Of a DNA stretch of 64,000 nucleotides, positions 33,035-43,982 are shown piece after piece. The first letter of the stretch is position 1. Every line of letters begins with the position of its first letter. A model generated the notes under the pieces. That model did not search any database and was not told the DNA's origin. It saw nothing but the letters and a program-made list of their open reading frames with translations. The translations under genes were made by a program, and so were the position numbers. The stretch comes from Kalaharituber pfeilii (taxonomy: Eukaryota > Ascomycota > Pezizomycetes > Pezizales > Pezizaceae), in the NCBI GenBank assembly GCA_015179045.1, contig WHUZ01000012.1, positions 558,001-622,000 of the forward strand, given 5' to 3'.

Positions 33035-34783
33035 TCACGCCTGCACGACTCCCCACCAAGCTATCCCCGCTACACCCCCCAAAACGATCCCTACAGGCGG
33101 CGGGATCCCAAACCACCTCACGCCCGCAAATGTCGACGTCGCCACCACTACCCACCACGGATCCCCTCCCAAACTCCTCCCACTGCTTCTCTCCTCTGTC
33201 AACCAACCAATTTCCCACAGTCTATACACCGCAGTAAACACCAGCCCAACTGCAGTAGCATTGACCCCCCGTAACCCAGCCATAACAAGAGGCTTAGTTC
33301 GTAACACCCTCCAGATACTCTGTACCCCCACCGCCAACACCATCCCCGGCGCAAAGATGCCAATAAATCCAAGGACGGCGCCTAGGAACGACGAGGCAGT
33401 CGGTGACGCGTAGCTCGTTGACGACAACGCCAGCGCGCCCAGGAACACGGCAAAGTTGAAGTTGGGGCCAGGGAAGGCTTGGATGAGGGCGAGACCGAGC
33501 AAGAAGTCGCGAGGGGAGACCCAGCCGGGGTCGACGACATATGAGCGCAGGAGGGGGATGACGACAGGGCCGCCGCCGAAGATGATGGTGCCGGCGAGGT
33601 ACATGTTTGCGAAGAGATCAAGCTCGAGCGGGGGGCGGTCGAGGAGGCCGCGGGCGACGAGGACACCAATGAAGGACGCTGAGAGGGCATGTGTTAGTAG
33701 GTAAGTGCACCATTGGGAGACATGTAATTTAGGGAAATACGGGAATTTACCGAAGAAGCCGATGATGATTGCGATCCCAACCTTGACAGGGATTGCGTGG
33801 GCAAGCATGTCTGTTCCCCCGCGCCTCGTCCATCCTTCCTGCTGCTCAGAGTTCTCAACGTCTTGTGCCACATTCTCGGCTTCTGTCGCACTAGAGGGCT
33901 CCTGCCGTTCGATGTCCTTGCGCGTCTCGTCGTCGTCGGCAGCATTGGCCCGGCGATGCTGAAGGTTTGCGTTGCCAGCTGCAGAGCTCGCAGAAGCAAT
34001 CCTTTCGAGGCGTATGCCAGCCCCATTCGCACTCTCTTGCCCCTCTGCCGCCGCTGCCCCCGACGCTGTTTTGCTGGCCTTCCGCGCCTTTCTCCGCTCC
34101 CTGTACCTGCCTACCACCCCTCTCCCCCAGCAATCCCATGCCACAGTGAAAATACCTCCTATCAAGATCAATACCGGAAAGTACCACAGAGCCGTATAGC
34201 ACAACCCGGCGCACGCCCCTAGCACCACCAGCAGCCTGCTTAGCTTATCCGTAATGGCCTTCTCCGCCAACTGCACTGCCGCCAGCGCGACAATGCCCAC
34301 GGTCGCACTATTGAGCCCACTCAGCAGCGCATAGACCGCTGTTGGAAGCTTCTCATCGACATTCTTGATCCCCAGTGCAAGCGCAAACATGCCCACCGCA
34401 CCCGGACCCGACCAGATCAAGAACTCCACTATTGCGGGTATTAACCCTGCATGGACCTGCGCGATACAGAACCCCATCTTCGTGCTTCCGGGCCCCGGCA
34501 GTGCCTGACATACCGCGAAGAGCTCCTGGTACGTTTGCTCGTCTATCCATGGCGGATGTCTGACAACCGTATTCGATCTCGCGGAGATCCCCTCGACGAA
34601 GCGCTGGTGGAAGATGCGGAAGTGCACTGGCGGGCCGCCGAAGGCGGTGAACCCTAGATCCCACGTGCGGACGAGCACGGCAAGGATGCGCGTGGGGAGG
34701 GACTCCGTGTTGGCTTTGTATGGCTGGTCAATTGTTGCTGATGCCTCGGGCCGGAAGGCGCGAATGACGTGAGAGATTGGCAT
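33035..34783 (-). CDS. Chromate (CHR family) transporter, fused two-domain form
   Basis: Plasma-membrane transporter of the CHR/ChrA family, which moves chromate in bacteria and fungi; the true substrate in this organism is unknown. Two homologous halves are visible. The first has FGGPPVHFRIF and QALPGPGSTKMGF near residues 45-110. The second has FGGGPVVIPLL and IQAFPGPNFNFAVFLG. A charged, variable loop with many E/A/R residues lies between. Exons on the minus strand are 34783-33751 and 33678-33035 (558 aa). The 72-nt intron (donor GTAAAT, branch TACTAAC, acceptor CTCTCAG) is in frame without stops; removing it gives IIIGFFASFIGVLVARG, a smooth membrane segment. Start is the first ATG, MPISHVIRAF. 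It is divergent from CSN4, with repeats in between. Confidence 0.9.
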   Translation of the reverse strand: MPISHVIRAFRPEASATIDQPYKANTESLPTRILAVLVRTWDLGFTAFGGPPVHFRIFHQRFVEGISARSNTVVRHPPWIDEQTYQELFAVCQALPGPGSTKMGFCIAQVHAGLIPAIVEFLIWSGPGAVGMFALALGIKNVDEKLPTAVYALLSGLNSATVGIVALAAVQLAEKAITDKLSRLLVVLGACAGLCYTALWYFPVLILIGGIFTVAWDCWGRGVVGRYRERRKARKASKTASGAAAAEGQESANGAGIRLERIASASSAAGNANLQHRRANAADDDETRKDIERQEPSSATEAENVAQDVENSEQQEGWTRRGGTDMLAHAIPVKVGIAIIIGFFGKFPYFPKLHVSQWCTYLLTHALSASFIGVLVARGLLDRPPLELDLFANMYLAGTIIFGGGPVVIPLLRSYVVDPGWVSPRDFLLGLALIQAFPGPNFNFAVFLGALALSSTSYASPTASSFLGAVLGFIGIFAPGMVLAVGVQSIWRVLRTKPLVMAGLRGVNATAVGLVFTAVYRLWEIGWLTEERSSGRSLGGDPWWVVVATSTFAGVRWFGIPPPVGIVLGGVAGIAWWGVVQA

Positions 34784-35335
34784 TGTGGGATGTTGATGTT
34801 TGAAACACAGCTAGAATCTCTGGCGGAGCAGAGGTGGAAAACACCGCCTCTGGGGAGATGTGTGTGGTTGCAATTTAAATACGCTGCTTGATAGACAGAG
34901 TTACATCGCAGCAGCAATTGCTCCGCGAGGCGTCCATTCCGGAGACGTAAAAGTTTCTGTCACGCGGGTGGCCAACCACAGCGCAGGGATGACCATCGCT
35001 GCGAACTCGCATCTTTACCAGCTTTGGAAGCTATGTTGTGTTGATGCTCTTGGATATGGCACTACAAGGTCGATTTCGGCCAATCAGGGACCTCGGGGGT
35101 GCCCACGTGGTACTGCGCCGTTTGCAAAGCTCCAATTGCGCCCGCAGGTGATAGCATATGCCAATGCCACGGGAACCATATGCAATTTATTTTATGATAC
35201 AAGTTTTTTTTTGAGAAATGATTGTGAATGACGAATTGAGGTCTAAGGACGTGAACTGTCTTGGCTGTAGATTTACTGCCACTTCAAAGTTCGATATGCA
35301 GCCTTTTGCAGACCCCGAACATTTTTCACGGTTGG
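34784..35335. other. Upstream region of the chromate transporter
   Basis: No gene. About 550 bp of unique-looking sequence before the SINE-like copy. Confidence 0.35.
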
Positions 35336-35510
35336 AAAAATAAAAAAAAATAAAAATAAAAACAGATTGCTCGAGTTCCACTAGAATTTAATCATATGGA
35401 ACTGGAGCAACCCTCCTCCCCTGCTCAGAATTGAACCGGGGCCCTCAATTGAAATTATGCGTGCGTACACCCGAGTTGCTATCCGCCACACTGGGTGGCT
35501 AAGCGCTAGG
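35336..35510 (-). repeat. tRNA-derived SINE-like element, copy 2
   Basis: Minus strand: TGGCGGATAGCAACTCGGG (A-box-like), CCCGGTTCAATTCTGAG (B-box), an internal stem, and an ATTTTT-type tail at 35336-35365. The tRNA acceptor stem does not close, so this is not a working tRNA. Shares layout and words with 7560-7800. Confidence 0.45.
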
Positions 35511-35734
35511 TACGAAACAGCTTAAGTGTATCATTTCATTTAGTATTTATCACTGCTCTTATCTCGACCTAAATATTGTGGCTTTTATAGCTTGAAGGCG
35601 AACATACACTATTTGATTTTCTCTCTCTGAAAGATTTATTCTACATTTGGCCTTTTATTGCCTATCATTATTCATTGAATACGCGAAATCTGCTACATAA
35701 TTCTATCAATTTACTTCACTTTCTACCCCTCTCC

Positions 35735-35795
35735 AGGGCGCTTGTGGTTACCTCCATCGCTGGAGACCACAGCATTCCACTTCAGCCCAGGCGCC
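35735..35795 (-). repeat. Fragment related to the 5' part of the 7.7-kb SINE-like copy
   Basis: GGCGCTTGTGGTTACCTCCA and CACAGCATTCCACTTC match 7724-7780 (GGCGCTTGCTGTTACCTCCA, ACAGCATTCATTCCACTTC). Confidence 0.5.
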
Positions 35796-35936
35796 AGCAA
35801 CCTGAAAAAAAAACAGAAAATGATAACCCATTAGCACCCACTGCACATAACTCCACATGAGCGGCAGCAGCGCAAAATAGCAGGTTCATGAACAGATAAC
35901 AACAGCATTGATACGCAATATTTTATATCATTATTG

Positions 35937-36020
35937 GCCGGTTTCAAAAGTATTCGGACGCCTGACTAATGTAGCGCATAATATGGGTTAGTCAGGCGTT
36001 CGAATACTTTTGAAACTGGC
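35937..36020. mobile_element. 84-bp foldback MITE, copy 2
   Basis: Same length and layout as 9131-9214. The 33-bp arms have two mismatches. It ends 185 bp before the CSN4 ATG, inside the probable promoter. TA follows the right end; the left flank is TG, so the duplication is incomplete or decayed. Confidence 0.8.
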
Positions 36021-36205
36021 TAGTACTATAGACGTTAGTGCCTTCTCCTAACACCTTTAGCCTTGGCGTCCAAAGCAGCACTTAAGCTCACCCCTCCATG
36101 CAAGAAACCCCACGTACAATCTCATACAACTAAAATAACGTTAACAATATTACCTTCTACTCAGCCATAATTTCATTACACAATTCGAGCAGGAGCCTCA
36201 AAGAG

Positions 36206-37597
36206 ATGTCGGAGCCCATCGCGGATGCGGAGGTCCTTACGTCCCTGACCTCTATTGAATCCGGCACCATCTCGCAGGCCGACAAAGTCACACAATTTTC
36301 AGCTATCCTTTCTCGGATCATCACAGCGTCTACCCCGGAGAAGCTTGTCCCAAACTTGCAAGCCTTCGTGGACTCTGTACTAGCCGACTCCGTGGGTATC
36401 GTAGCTTCGCGACCGATATTGGGGGAGTTTGTCACTACTATAGAACAAATCCCAGATATACAAACACGGAAGAAGCTTTGCGTCTACACTATTGACAAAC
36501 TCCGTCCAAGGATAGTGAGTTTTGAGGAGCAGGACAGCAAGCTCAGGGAGATTCTAGCATCAGTGTATGAAGCTGAGGATGACAATGCGGAAGCGGCAAA
36601 GGCGTTACAGGGGATAACACTGGAAAGTAGTCAGAGGTTGATCAGTGATGAATATCGATTGAATATTTACATTCGAATAATGAGGAACTTACTGGAGGAT
36701 GATGATTCTACAGCAGCGGATTCATACCTGAACAGGGCTACACTTTTGATTCACAAGTCTACGAACCCAGAATCGACGCTCTTGTTCCAATTATGTCAGG
36801 CGAGGATATTGGACTCAAAACGGCAGTTTCTCAATGCATGTCAGAGGTATCATCAATTGTCATTTTCGCCTTTGATTGCGGAGACAGAGAGGTTGCAGTG
36901 TCTATCTGCAGCAATAACTTGTGCGGTCCTTGCGCCAGCTGGTCCTCAGCGATCTCGATCCCTCGCCACATTATACAAGGATGACCGATCTCCCCAGCTT
37001 ATTGCCGACTACTCCATGTTAGAAAAGATGTACTTAGACCGACTCCTTTCGCCCAAGGAGGTTGAAGACTTTTCGCAAAGGCTGAAGCCGCATCAACTTG
37101 CAAAACTTGCAGACGGTAGTACTGTGCTCGCAAAGGCAGTGATCGAGCATAATCTGTTGGCGACGTCAAAATTGTATAATAATATCGGAGTAGACGAGTT
37201 GGGTGTGTTACTGGGACTTTCAGGCGCAAAGGCGGAAGAGTATGCTGCCAGGATGATTGAGCAGAAGCGATTATCAGGAAGAATTGATCAGATTGACAAG
37301 CTGATCTATTTTGATGTACCTGGTGGTGGACTGGGGACTGGTGCTGCGGTACCAGATTCTGGGAAGGAGGGTGAGAAAGACAATAAAAAGACAGGAGGGC
37401 AGGCGGATGTGGTTGTAGGGAAACAGTTGAGGAAGTGGGATGAGAATATTGCGGCATTGGCGCAGGAGGTGGAGAATATCACCAGCATGCTGCAGAATGA
37501 ATATCCGGTAGGTTTCAGTTCCTCGATTGTATCCATCTCACAGCATATACTAACTGCCGAATAGGACTTCGTTGCAAAGCATCTTGTCACGGCTTGA
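36206..37597 (+). CDS. CSN4: COP9 signalosome subunit 4
   Basis: Subunit of the COP9 signalosome, which removes NEDD8 from cullins and so regulates ubiquitin ligases. Exons 36206-37507 and 37565-37597 give 444 aa. The N-terminal helical repeats include RKKLCVYTIDKLRPRIVSFEEQ. The PCI domain lies at about 270-400: TVLAKAVIEHNLLATSKLYNNIGVDELGVLLGL and YAARMIEQKRLSGRIDQIDKLIYFD, close to CSN4/PSMD12-type proteins and distinctive for CSN4. The small last exon adds DFVAKHLVTA. A Gly/Lys-rich insertion follows the PCI domain. The length matches filamentous fungal CSN4 (~410-450 aa). Confidence 0.93.
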
Positions 37598-37921
37598 ATT
37601 GCGTGACAGTCCACAGTATGCAATATTAATTACAAATGCTAATTCGAATATTTCGGTGTTGGAGTTCTGCCATTTTGCGGCGGACATTACAGATCGTCAC
37701 TACTTATTGCTCTCTATCCATTGCCGTTAACACCCCGTTGTATGTGGTTGAAGTGGAGAAAATCCCAAATATCATTTCAAGGTAGCCAAACTCCAATGAA
37801 CCAATGAGAAGAACCATCCGAGGTATGAAGAGCAGAGTGAATAGATACAGAAATAAAGACCCCTCTATTTACTTTAGAAGTACAATCACGAACCTTTCAC
37901 CTTAGTTCATTTACTGAGTGT
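37598..37921. other. Convergent 3' region CSN4 / COA3
   Basis: About 320 bp without features. Confidence 0.4.
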
Positions 37922-38328
37922 CTACTTTGTTCCTTCCTTCTGAGTGGCAGACGATGGGGGGCCAGGTGGGACTGGGACGTCTTCAAAGTCGTCTTGTGAA
38001 ACGGCCCTTATGGTGTATGCATCTAGACACGAATCGTTATTACCTATGTGTTCAAGTCCAAATCAGTTGCAGTGGGTAGATTTGAACATACAGACTGCGC
38101 TTGTGAATGCGATGATTGCTACTCCGGTGACAAGGTTCTTGATAATGTATGGGCGCCGGGCGCGGAGAAGGGCCTTGCCCTGCCGGTAATCGGACTCGTA
38201 ATAAGATGATCGCGGGATGCTGGGGACCGGATATATCAGCCTTCTGTATGGGGACTTACAGTAAAGGAGGGGTGGGGGTTCAGAAACTAGCCGTACATTG
38301 GAGCAAACCTAAGGCCGGTGGGCAGCAT
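37922..38328 (-). CDS. COA3: COA3, cytochrome c oxidase assembly factor
   Basis: Small mitochondrial inner-membrane protein that acts with COX14 in COX1 translation control and complex IV assembly. Exons on the minus strand: 38328-38288, 38219-38092, 38022-37922; 89 aa, all phases fitting. The core is IPRSSYYESDYRQGKALLRARRPYIIKN (split here over two exons' worth of sequence), one membrane helix (LVTGVAIIAFTSAVYAYTI) and the acidic SQDDFEDVPVPPGPP tail, all typical of fungal COA3. The start is uncertain: MLPTGLRFAPMYG from 38328 or the shorter MYG from 38298. No plus-strand gene is supported here. Confidence 0.85.
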
Positions 38329-38912
38329 CTTGTTGAGGGGTTGAGCTTGTTGCAAATGGGCTTTGGAGGATATGGAATGTTGGGTCAATGGCAGACGCGG
38401 GGAGACGGGTGAGGGCGCCGAATCTACTGACGTTATGCCTTTGGAGCACAGCTTATGACGGAAGAGCCAAGCCATGATAGCTGCTGACTCGCCCACCGGG
38501 AGCGCCAAGACACTAGCATTTTGAGCTACTAACGGCTATTTTAGAGGTTAGTTTGGACACTAGCGACTACCTGACACTCGGCGGAGGGCAATAGCTCGAA
38601 CGATGTGCACAATTTGACTGGACACGACCTGGGAGACGCGGAATGCGTGGCTGCAAAGAAGAGAAGCCAGTGTCGAGTAGACTCGAGCAATAGGCGCAGT
38701 TCGTGATCAATTGGCCAGGAACAGACGAACAGACGAACAAGCGCAAGAAAAAAACAGGAAGAGTGTGACGTGGGCTTCAGGCCCAGTTTGCGAATACCAC
38801 ACTACAATACAATATTGGCTAATTTGCCTCAACCAGCTGCAAAACTGGAGCACAGCATCGGGGAGACACATAGGGTTGATAATAAGAAGGTTGAAGGAAG
38901 AAAGGTGACAAG
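38329..38912. promoter_or_regulatory. Divergent promoter region COA3 / RPC25
   Basis: About 580 bp between two divergent starts. No recognisable element apart from position. Confidence 0.35.
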
Positions 38913-39986
38913 ATGTTTATATTGGTGAGACATTCCTTTTTTTATATCTTTCATTGTTCTATTATTTTGCTTATATTTATATATTCTTATTTTGTTACGT
39001 TTTTCAATTGCACCTGCACTGGACGTCCTCCCGCATGGAAATTTATTACAGATAAACTTTGTTTTTCCTCTACTTCATTTGAATACGTGGAAATTCCTCA
39101 TAATGAAAGGTCGTGCTAACATACCCCTTGCTTCTTTACACCGACCGACAGACTACCTTCTCCGATCTCATAGTCATTAAGCCACAAGATTTCTCCAAGC
39201 CCACCGCAGAGGCGTTAGAGGACGAGATTAATGCCAAGTACGCCAACAAGGTGGTCTACAACATTGGACTATGCATATGCTTATATGATGTTCTGAAGGT
39301 TAGCGAGGGGCTGATCGGGTACGGGAACGGGAGTGCGAATGTGCATGGTGGGTGTCCTACGAGAAGTTTTGTAGCAGCTTACTTCTGTCAAGAGAAGAAT
39401 GCCGGTTTTCAAATGGACGGATGAATGGGGGCGCTGACGGGACGCCATCTCCCTCCCTCTAGTCCAATTCCGACTTATTGTGTTTAGACCATTCAAGGGA
39501 GAGATTTTAAGCGGGAGGATATCGAGCTCGACACCAGCGGGGATCAAAGTCCGGTTAGACTTCTTTGAGGATATCTTGATCCCGGGGCACTTGTTATTTG
39601 ACGGCTGCGTCTTGTATGGCTTATCCCACATTGACTATAGCTGCACACTTACTCACCATCCATTTTACACAGTGACATCAAAGAAAATGTATGGATATGG
39701 CATAATGAAGGCACGGAGCTCTATATGGACAAAGGAGAGGTGATAAGATTTAAAGTTGAGAACGAGAAATTCACGGACCAAACTCCAGTCAATCCGCAGA
39801 CAGCTGTGGCCAAGGTAGACACGCCGGGAGGTGGTGAAACTGCGGCAGTAGAACTGCATAAGGATCCACCATACCAGATAAATGTGAGTGATCTGAGTAA
39901 TGTACTTTTTTTTTTGTGGAATATGTGCTGATGAAGACGGGACCGGGGGAAGGCTTCGTGTAGAGATGCTGGATTGGGATTGGTAG
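38913..39986 (+). CDS. RPC25: RNA polymerase III subunit RPC25 (RPC8)
   Basis: Pol III stalk subunit, paralog of RPB7, used in tRNA and 5S initiation. Exons: 38913-38924 (only MFIL), 39152-39347, 39463-39613, 39673-39896, 39937-39986; 210 aa. The N-terminal SHS2 part reads TTFSDLIVIKPQDFSKPTAE and INAKYANKVVYNIGLCICLYD. The S1/OB-type part reads RLIVFRPFKGEILSGRISSS, FEDILIPGHLLFDG and VWIWHNEGTELYMDKGEVIRF. The tiny first exon plus a 227-nt intron is common in this family. The last intron is questionable: the in-frame solution needs a 40-nt intron (donor GTAATG) and ends LDWDW, resembling the usual WW end; using GTGAGT at 39884 leads to an early stop. Confidence 0.9.
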
Positions 39987-40576
39987 CTTGGTGGTGAGAG
40001 TTATAAAATGTCACACGTTCTGGAACCTGTCATGGCAATATCACGAAAAAACACACAGTAGAGCCGGTATTCAAACTAGACTTTATTGGCCTTTTGAAAC
40101 GATATTGTTGGCATCGAGATAAACACTGAAAATCGCCAAAAGCAGTTTCTCCACACAAAACGTTTGATTTCGTTTTCCCTATTGGTAGTATTTTATTACA
40201 TATATCATACATTTATGCCATTTCAACATCGTCAAAGAGAGCAGGCAATAACAACGTAGTTAATGCACTTGATTGCCTTATTTTATTGGTAGGATTCAGA
40301 CTGGATAGTTGGGTGAAGGAGAATAGGCTCAACTCTGTTGCTGGTAACTATACACAATAGAGTCGGGAAGAATAATTTTTCTGCGTATACAGAACAATAT
40401 AGTACGACGACAATAATACAGTGGTGACAGCGAATACACTCGCAGCGACGCGAGTGTCATCCCTCACCCCCATGTCTACTATTTTGCCTTGGCCTATTGT
40501 GTATCAGAACCTGGTGCCGACGCTACAAGTATCGCGACATGCAATGCCGCCTACAATTCCAGAAGGGGGGGTTAGC
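39987..40576. other. RPC25 3' flank
   Basis: Normal-composition sequence with no gene. Confidence 0.35.
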
Positions 40577-41099
40577 AAATAAAAAAATAAGATTAATTAT
40601 ATGAAAAGAAAAAAATTTAAAATATTAAAAATATTAAATAAATAAATTATATTTAAAGAATAAAATACTTATATTATAAATTAAATAATAATAAAAAGTA
40701 TATATAACAAAATAAAATAATAAATATTTAAATTAAACTATTAATATATGTTTTTAGTTATAGAGTAGTAAAAGTAATTTAAAAAAAGAAATTTTTTTAA
40801 AATAATTAAATTAAGTTTAAAATAATTTATATATATAATATAATATTAATTTTATACTAAAAAATTATATAAAAAAGTTATAATATAAAAACGATAAGAA
40901 TAAAATTATAAGTTTAAAATATAAATATAAAAAATATAAATATAAAAAATATAAATATATATATATATATTATTTAAATTTATAAGTTTAAAAATTTAAT
41001 ATTAAAATTAAACTATTAAGTAAAAAAAATAGTTAATATAAAATTTTATAAAATATATTTAAGATAAAAAAGTATTAAATACAGTAAAAAAGAAGAGAG
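40577..41099. other. Extremely AT-rich island (~520 bp)
   Basis: Almost pure A/T on sharp edges: I count only about seven C on the plus strand, with G several times more frequent. TpA, AAATA and TTTAAA words dominate, and there is a (TA)n tract at 40957-40970. It is non-coding. A decayed repeat (RIP-like), a mitochondrial DNA insert or a structural AT spacer are all possible. Confidence 0.8.
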
Positions 41100-41444
41100 A
41101 AAAAAAAAGACTGCAGCAAGGTCCGGCATATCATTACGTACAAGTACATTTGTCAGCTTGTCCAGAGACGAATTCTTTACCTCCGGGAAAGAGCAGTGGG
41201 GCCCTGCCCTTTCTGTGAGGGTGCCTGACACGGTACTTGTCAAATGAGGCAGCAGCCCAAACTAACCTTGAGCTCTGAGAGCACCGATCGAAAGGGGGTT
41301 TGGAATGGAGTTTAATAAATTCTGAATATTATACAGTATTTTTTTTGAGGGATTTAGTGATGTACTTTATACTGTACATAGTTTGTCGTTATGTACTGCA
41401 TGCGCCGCCTCTTTCCGACTGCCCTTGAGAGTAGATCTCCAGTT
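41100..41444. other. FMP25 3' flank
   Basis: A-rich then normal sequence; no gene. Confidence 0.35.
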
Positions 41445-43499
41445 TTAGACTTTAGTATATACTCCACTGACACCGTCGCCCGTCACTACCCTTTGCTCAA
41501 CTACTTGTTTCCGCCCATCGCCCAAAGTTGCCTTCTGTTTGGGTGTAACTTGTAGCCTATTTTGTGGCACAAGTTGCTGCTGTTCTGCAGCAAGCTGCTC
41601 GGGCTCTTTTACAAAGGCCCCTTCCATCAATAACGGCGGAATGTAGCTGGGTATGTTCACATTGCTCCTTTTCCCAGTGCCTAGCTGATAGAATTCATTG
41701 TTACCCCACCACAAAACGTCCTGTCCGTTGAGTGTATCGGCTTCGTTGGTAGGGCTAGTGTTTGACCTCGTAGACATGACAACAGCAGTATGTGTTCTTC
41801 CAGGACAGATATATGAAGCCCGAATTGGCACAATACTATCTGTATTTTCGTCATCTTTTTACAGTGAAGTTAGCAACGATGCTTATACAATGATATGGAA
41901 AGACATACACTCTATCAAACCGCTTAAGGCTTTAATCTTGATTGGTTGCCCCTGTACATGCGTCCATTTCCCGTTTCCGAGGCCACCCCAAAGACCTTTT
42001 CCACTTGCCCAAACATCGGCAGATACTTTGCCGTTCCTTTCTTGCACCACATCAACCATGAAGTAAGTGTTCGCTCCACCAGCTGCAATCTTCGTGCATT
42101 TAGCAGCACCTCTGGTGCCATGGTACAAGCCCTGGATAGATAGTTCAGTCGGAATGTCTCGCATTGTTAGCTCGGGGTGATAATCAAAACCCAATTGACC
42201 ATGTGAGTTGGAACCAAAAGTCCAGACTCTGCCTTCGGAGTCCAATAAAACCGAATGATAGTCCCCAGCAGCAATCTGAGTAAACTTCTTTACGTCCGAT
42301 ACAGTTATTAGGTGCGATGTATCATAACGTTCATTTTTAGGACGCGTAGCCCAACTAAGACCCGGAATACCTAGCTGACCGTCAACAGGGTAGGTATTTG
42401 AAGCAGCCGATGAGAATACACGGCCAGCTGTTGTGAGAATGAGCAGATGATCTAGTCCGGCAGATATATTGGACACACTGCAAATTGTCAGTGCGAGTCC
42501 GATCTAAGTTGTATGGCATACCACCTTTCGAGAAAGTTCAACGGGACTTGTAAGATTCTGTAGCTGACTGGAGAGATGTGCTTCAGGAACGGCAGGACGC
42601 CAGGCTCATCGGGCTTTGGGCCTTCTTGTTGATCACGTTTGGCTTTGGGCAGAGAATATATCTTCCCGGCACGGGACAAGGCAAAGATTCTATCTGCACT
42701 CGCTTCAACAGACTGGATATCTTTCCCTGCGAGTACAATCTCTGGGGCTTTAATGTTTTCACTGTATCCAGTTCCCCATTCGTAGAGGTTGCCTTTTTCG
42801 TCAACCGCCACTACCAGAAGTATCAGAACAAAATGTAAATTGTTCAGCAGGAGGTAGGAGACCAGGACATACGGCCTAAGTTGCTACTCAACTTCAAATC
42901 TCGTAGTAAAACGTTATCAAAGCATTCGAGCCTTCGAGGACCACGGATACACTCCTCAGATGAATCTGGAGCTACCACTCGTCCCCTGTAACATAAATTC
43001 CGTTAGATGTATGGCTGCTAGATGGGCCCGGGGGGTGGGGGGACGCATAAGGATACGTACTTGTTGGAACCCCAGGCATACACACCAGGATGTTTCCAGC
43101 TGTCAACGACCTGTAGGAGTTAGCAACTGCGATCATCTTGCAGCATCATGGAGACCTCACCTGGACATGTTGCGAGTAGGACTTGTTCCAGTCGTGCTTG
43201 GTTTGGGGGCCTCAGCATGGACTTCTGGCGTGGAAATGGCATGGTAGGCGAGTAGGCCTCCTGTCAGTCCCAATATAGTTACTGCTGGCCCATGCTTGGA
43301 GGTGCGGACCGCCGTCCCAGCATAAGAAGGGTAGTACCGGTGCGGCCGAGGGCACACCGGCCTCCAGGCACCGGGACGCACGGCGCCCGCAACGCTTACA
43401 ATTGATTTGAGCACCTAGCGCACCGTTGCGTTAACTCTGCTGGCACTTCCATGTTGCAAAGATGCATGCATGGTCAAGATGAGTGCCTACTGTCGGCAT
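41445..43499 (-). CDS. FMP25: FMP25-like mitochondrial RCC1-repeat protein (frameshift in this copy)
   Basis: Yeast Fmp25 is an inner-membrane RCC1-repeat protein involved in complex III assembly. Exons on the minus strand: 43499-43491 (MPT, tentative), 43414-43161, 43110-43061, 42985-42873, 42810-42525, 42477-41909, 41839-41445. A basic presequence with LKSIVSVAGAVRPGAWRPVCPR leads to a membrane span (VTILGLTGGLLAYHAI). RCC1 blades are evident: VYAWGSNKGRVV, LYEWGTGYSE, VWTFGSNSHGQLGFD, VWASGKGLWGGLGNG, VLWWGNNEFYQLGTG. The frame from the presequence does not reach KHDWNKSYSQHVQ-VVDSWKHPG unless one base is added at the five-G run 43205-43209 (plus strand). All other exons join in phase. About 558 aa if restored. 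Confidence 0.85.
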
Positions 43500-43982
43500 G
43501 GCGCGAGCAGACCGCTCAGTCGATGGCAGGGTGGCCAAGCTGCAGCACGAGCAGACGCAGCGTTCCGCAAGATCGGGGTCAGACGAGGGGGCAGGGAGGC
43601 AGGCGCTGTGCTCAGCGGATTGCTCAGCGGATTGTTTCTGCAAATTGCACTGCAGAGCACCGTGGGGGGGATCCGCGGGCCGCGAACGTTTTTCCGCCTG
43701 CGCTGCTGGGAGGGGGGGGGATTGACATCAGGGCAGGTGCGCGCCTTGCCCAACGCGGGGTGGTGGGCTGCAGCCGGCTCTGGCCGTCAGGGCCCACGAC
43801 CAAGCATCTGGCGGACGCTGTGTACCCCCGTCGAGTCCTCCTCGCACTCCACACGCGGCCGCCGACCCCAATTCGCCCAACCAAGGATCCAAAGCAGAGA
43901 CTCTTGTGCTCCTCTCTCACAGGCCTAAGCTCCGACCCCACCCCCCACCCCATCGGCACAAGCGTCAGGCTGCACAATTACT
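43500..43982. promoter_or_regulatory. GC-rich divergent promoter region FMP25 / COG3
   Basis: About 480 bp, clearly more GC-rich than the surroundings, between divergent starts. A 14-bp word CTCAGCGGATTG is tandemly duplicated at 43611-43635. The long frames seen on both strands are GC-composition artefacts. Confidence 0.4.

Noticed and set aside
35395..35510. Functional tRNA gene on the minus strand
   Set aside because: B-box is good but the acceptor stem does not pair; a SINE-like element explains it better.
37944..38189. Plus-strand ORF over the COA3 locus
   Set aside because: The minus strand carries COA3 with matching splice sites; the plus frame is its shadow.
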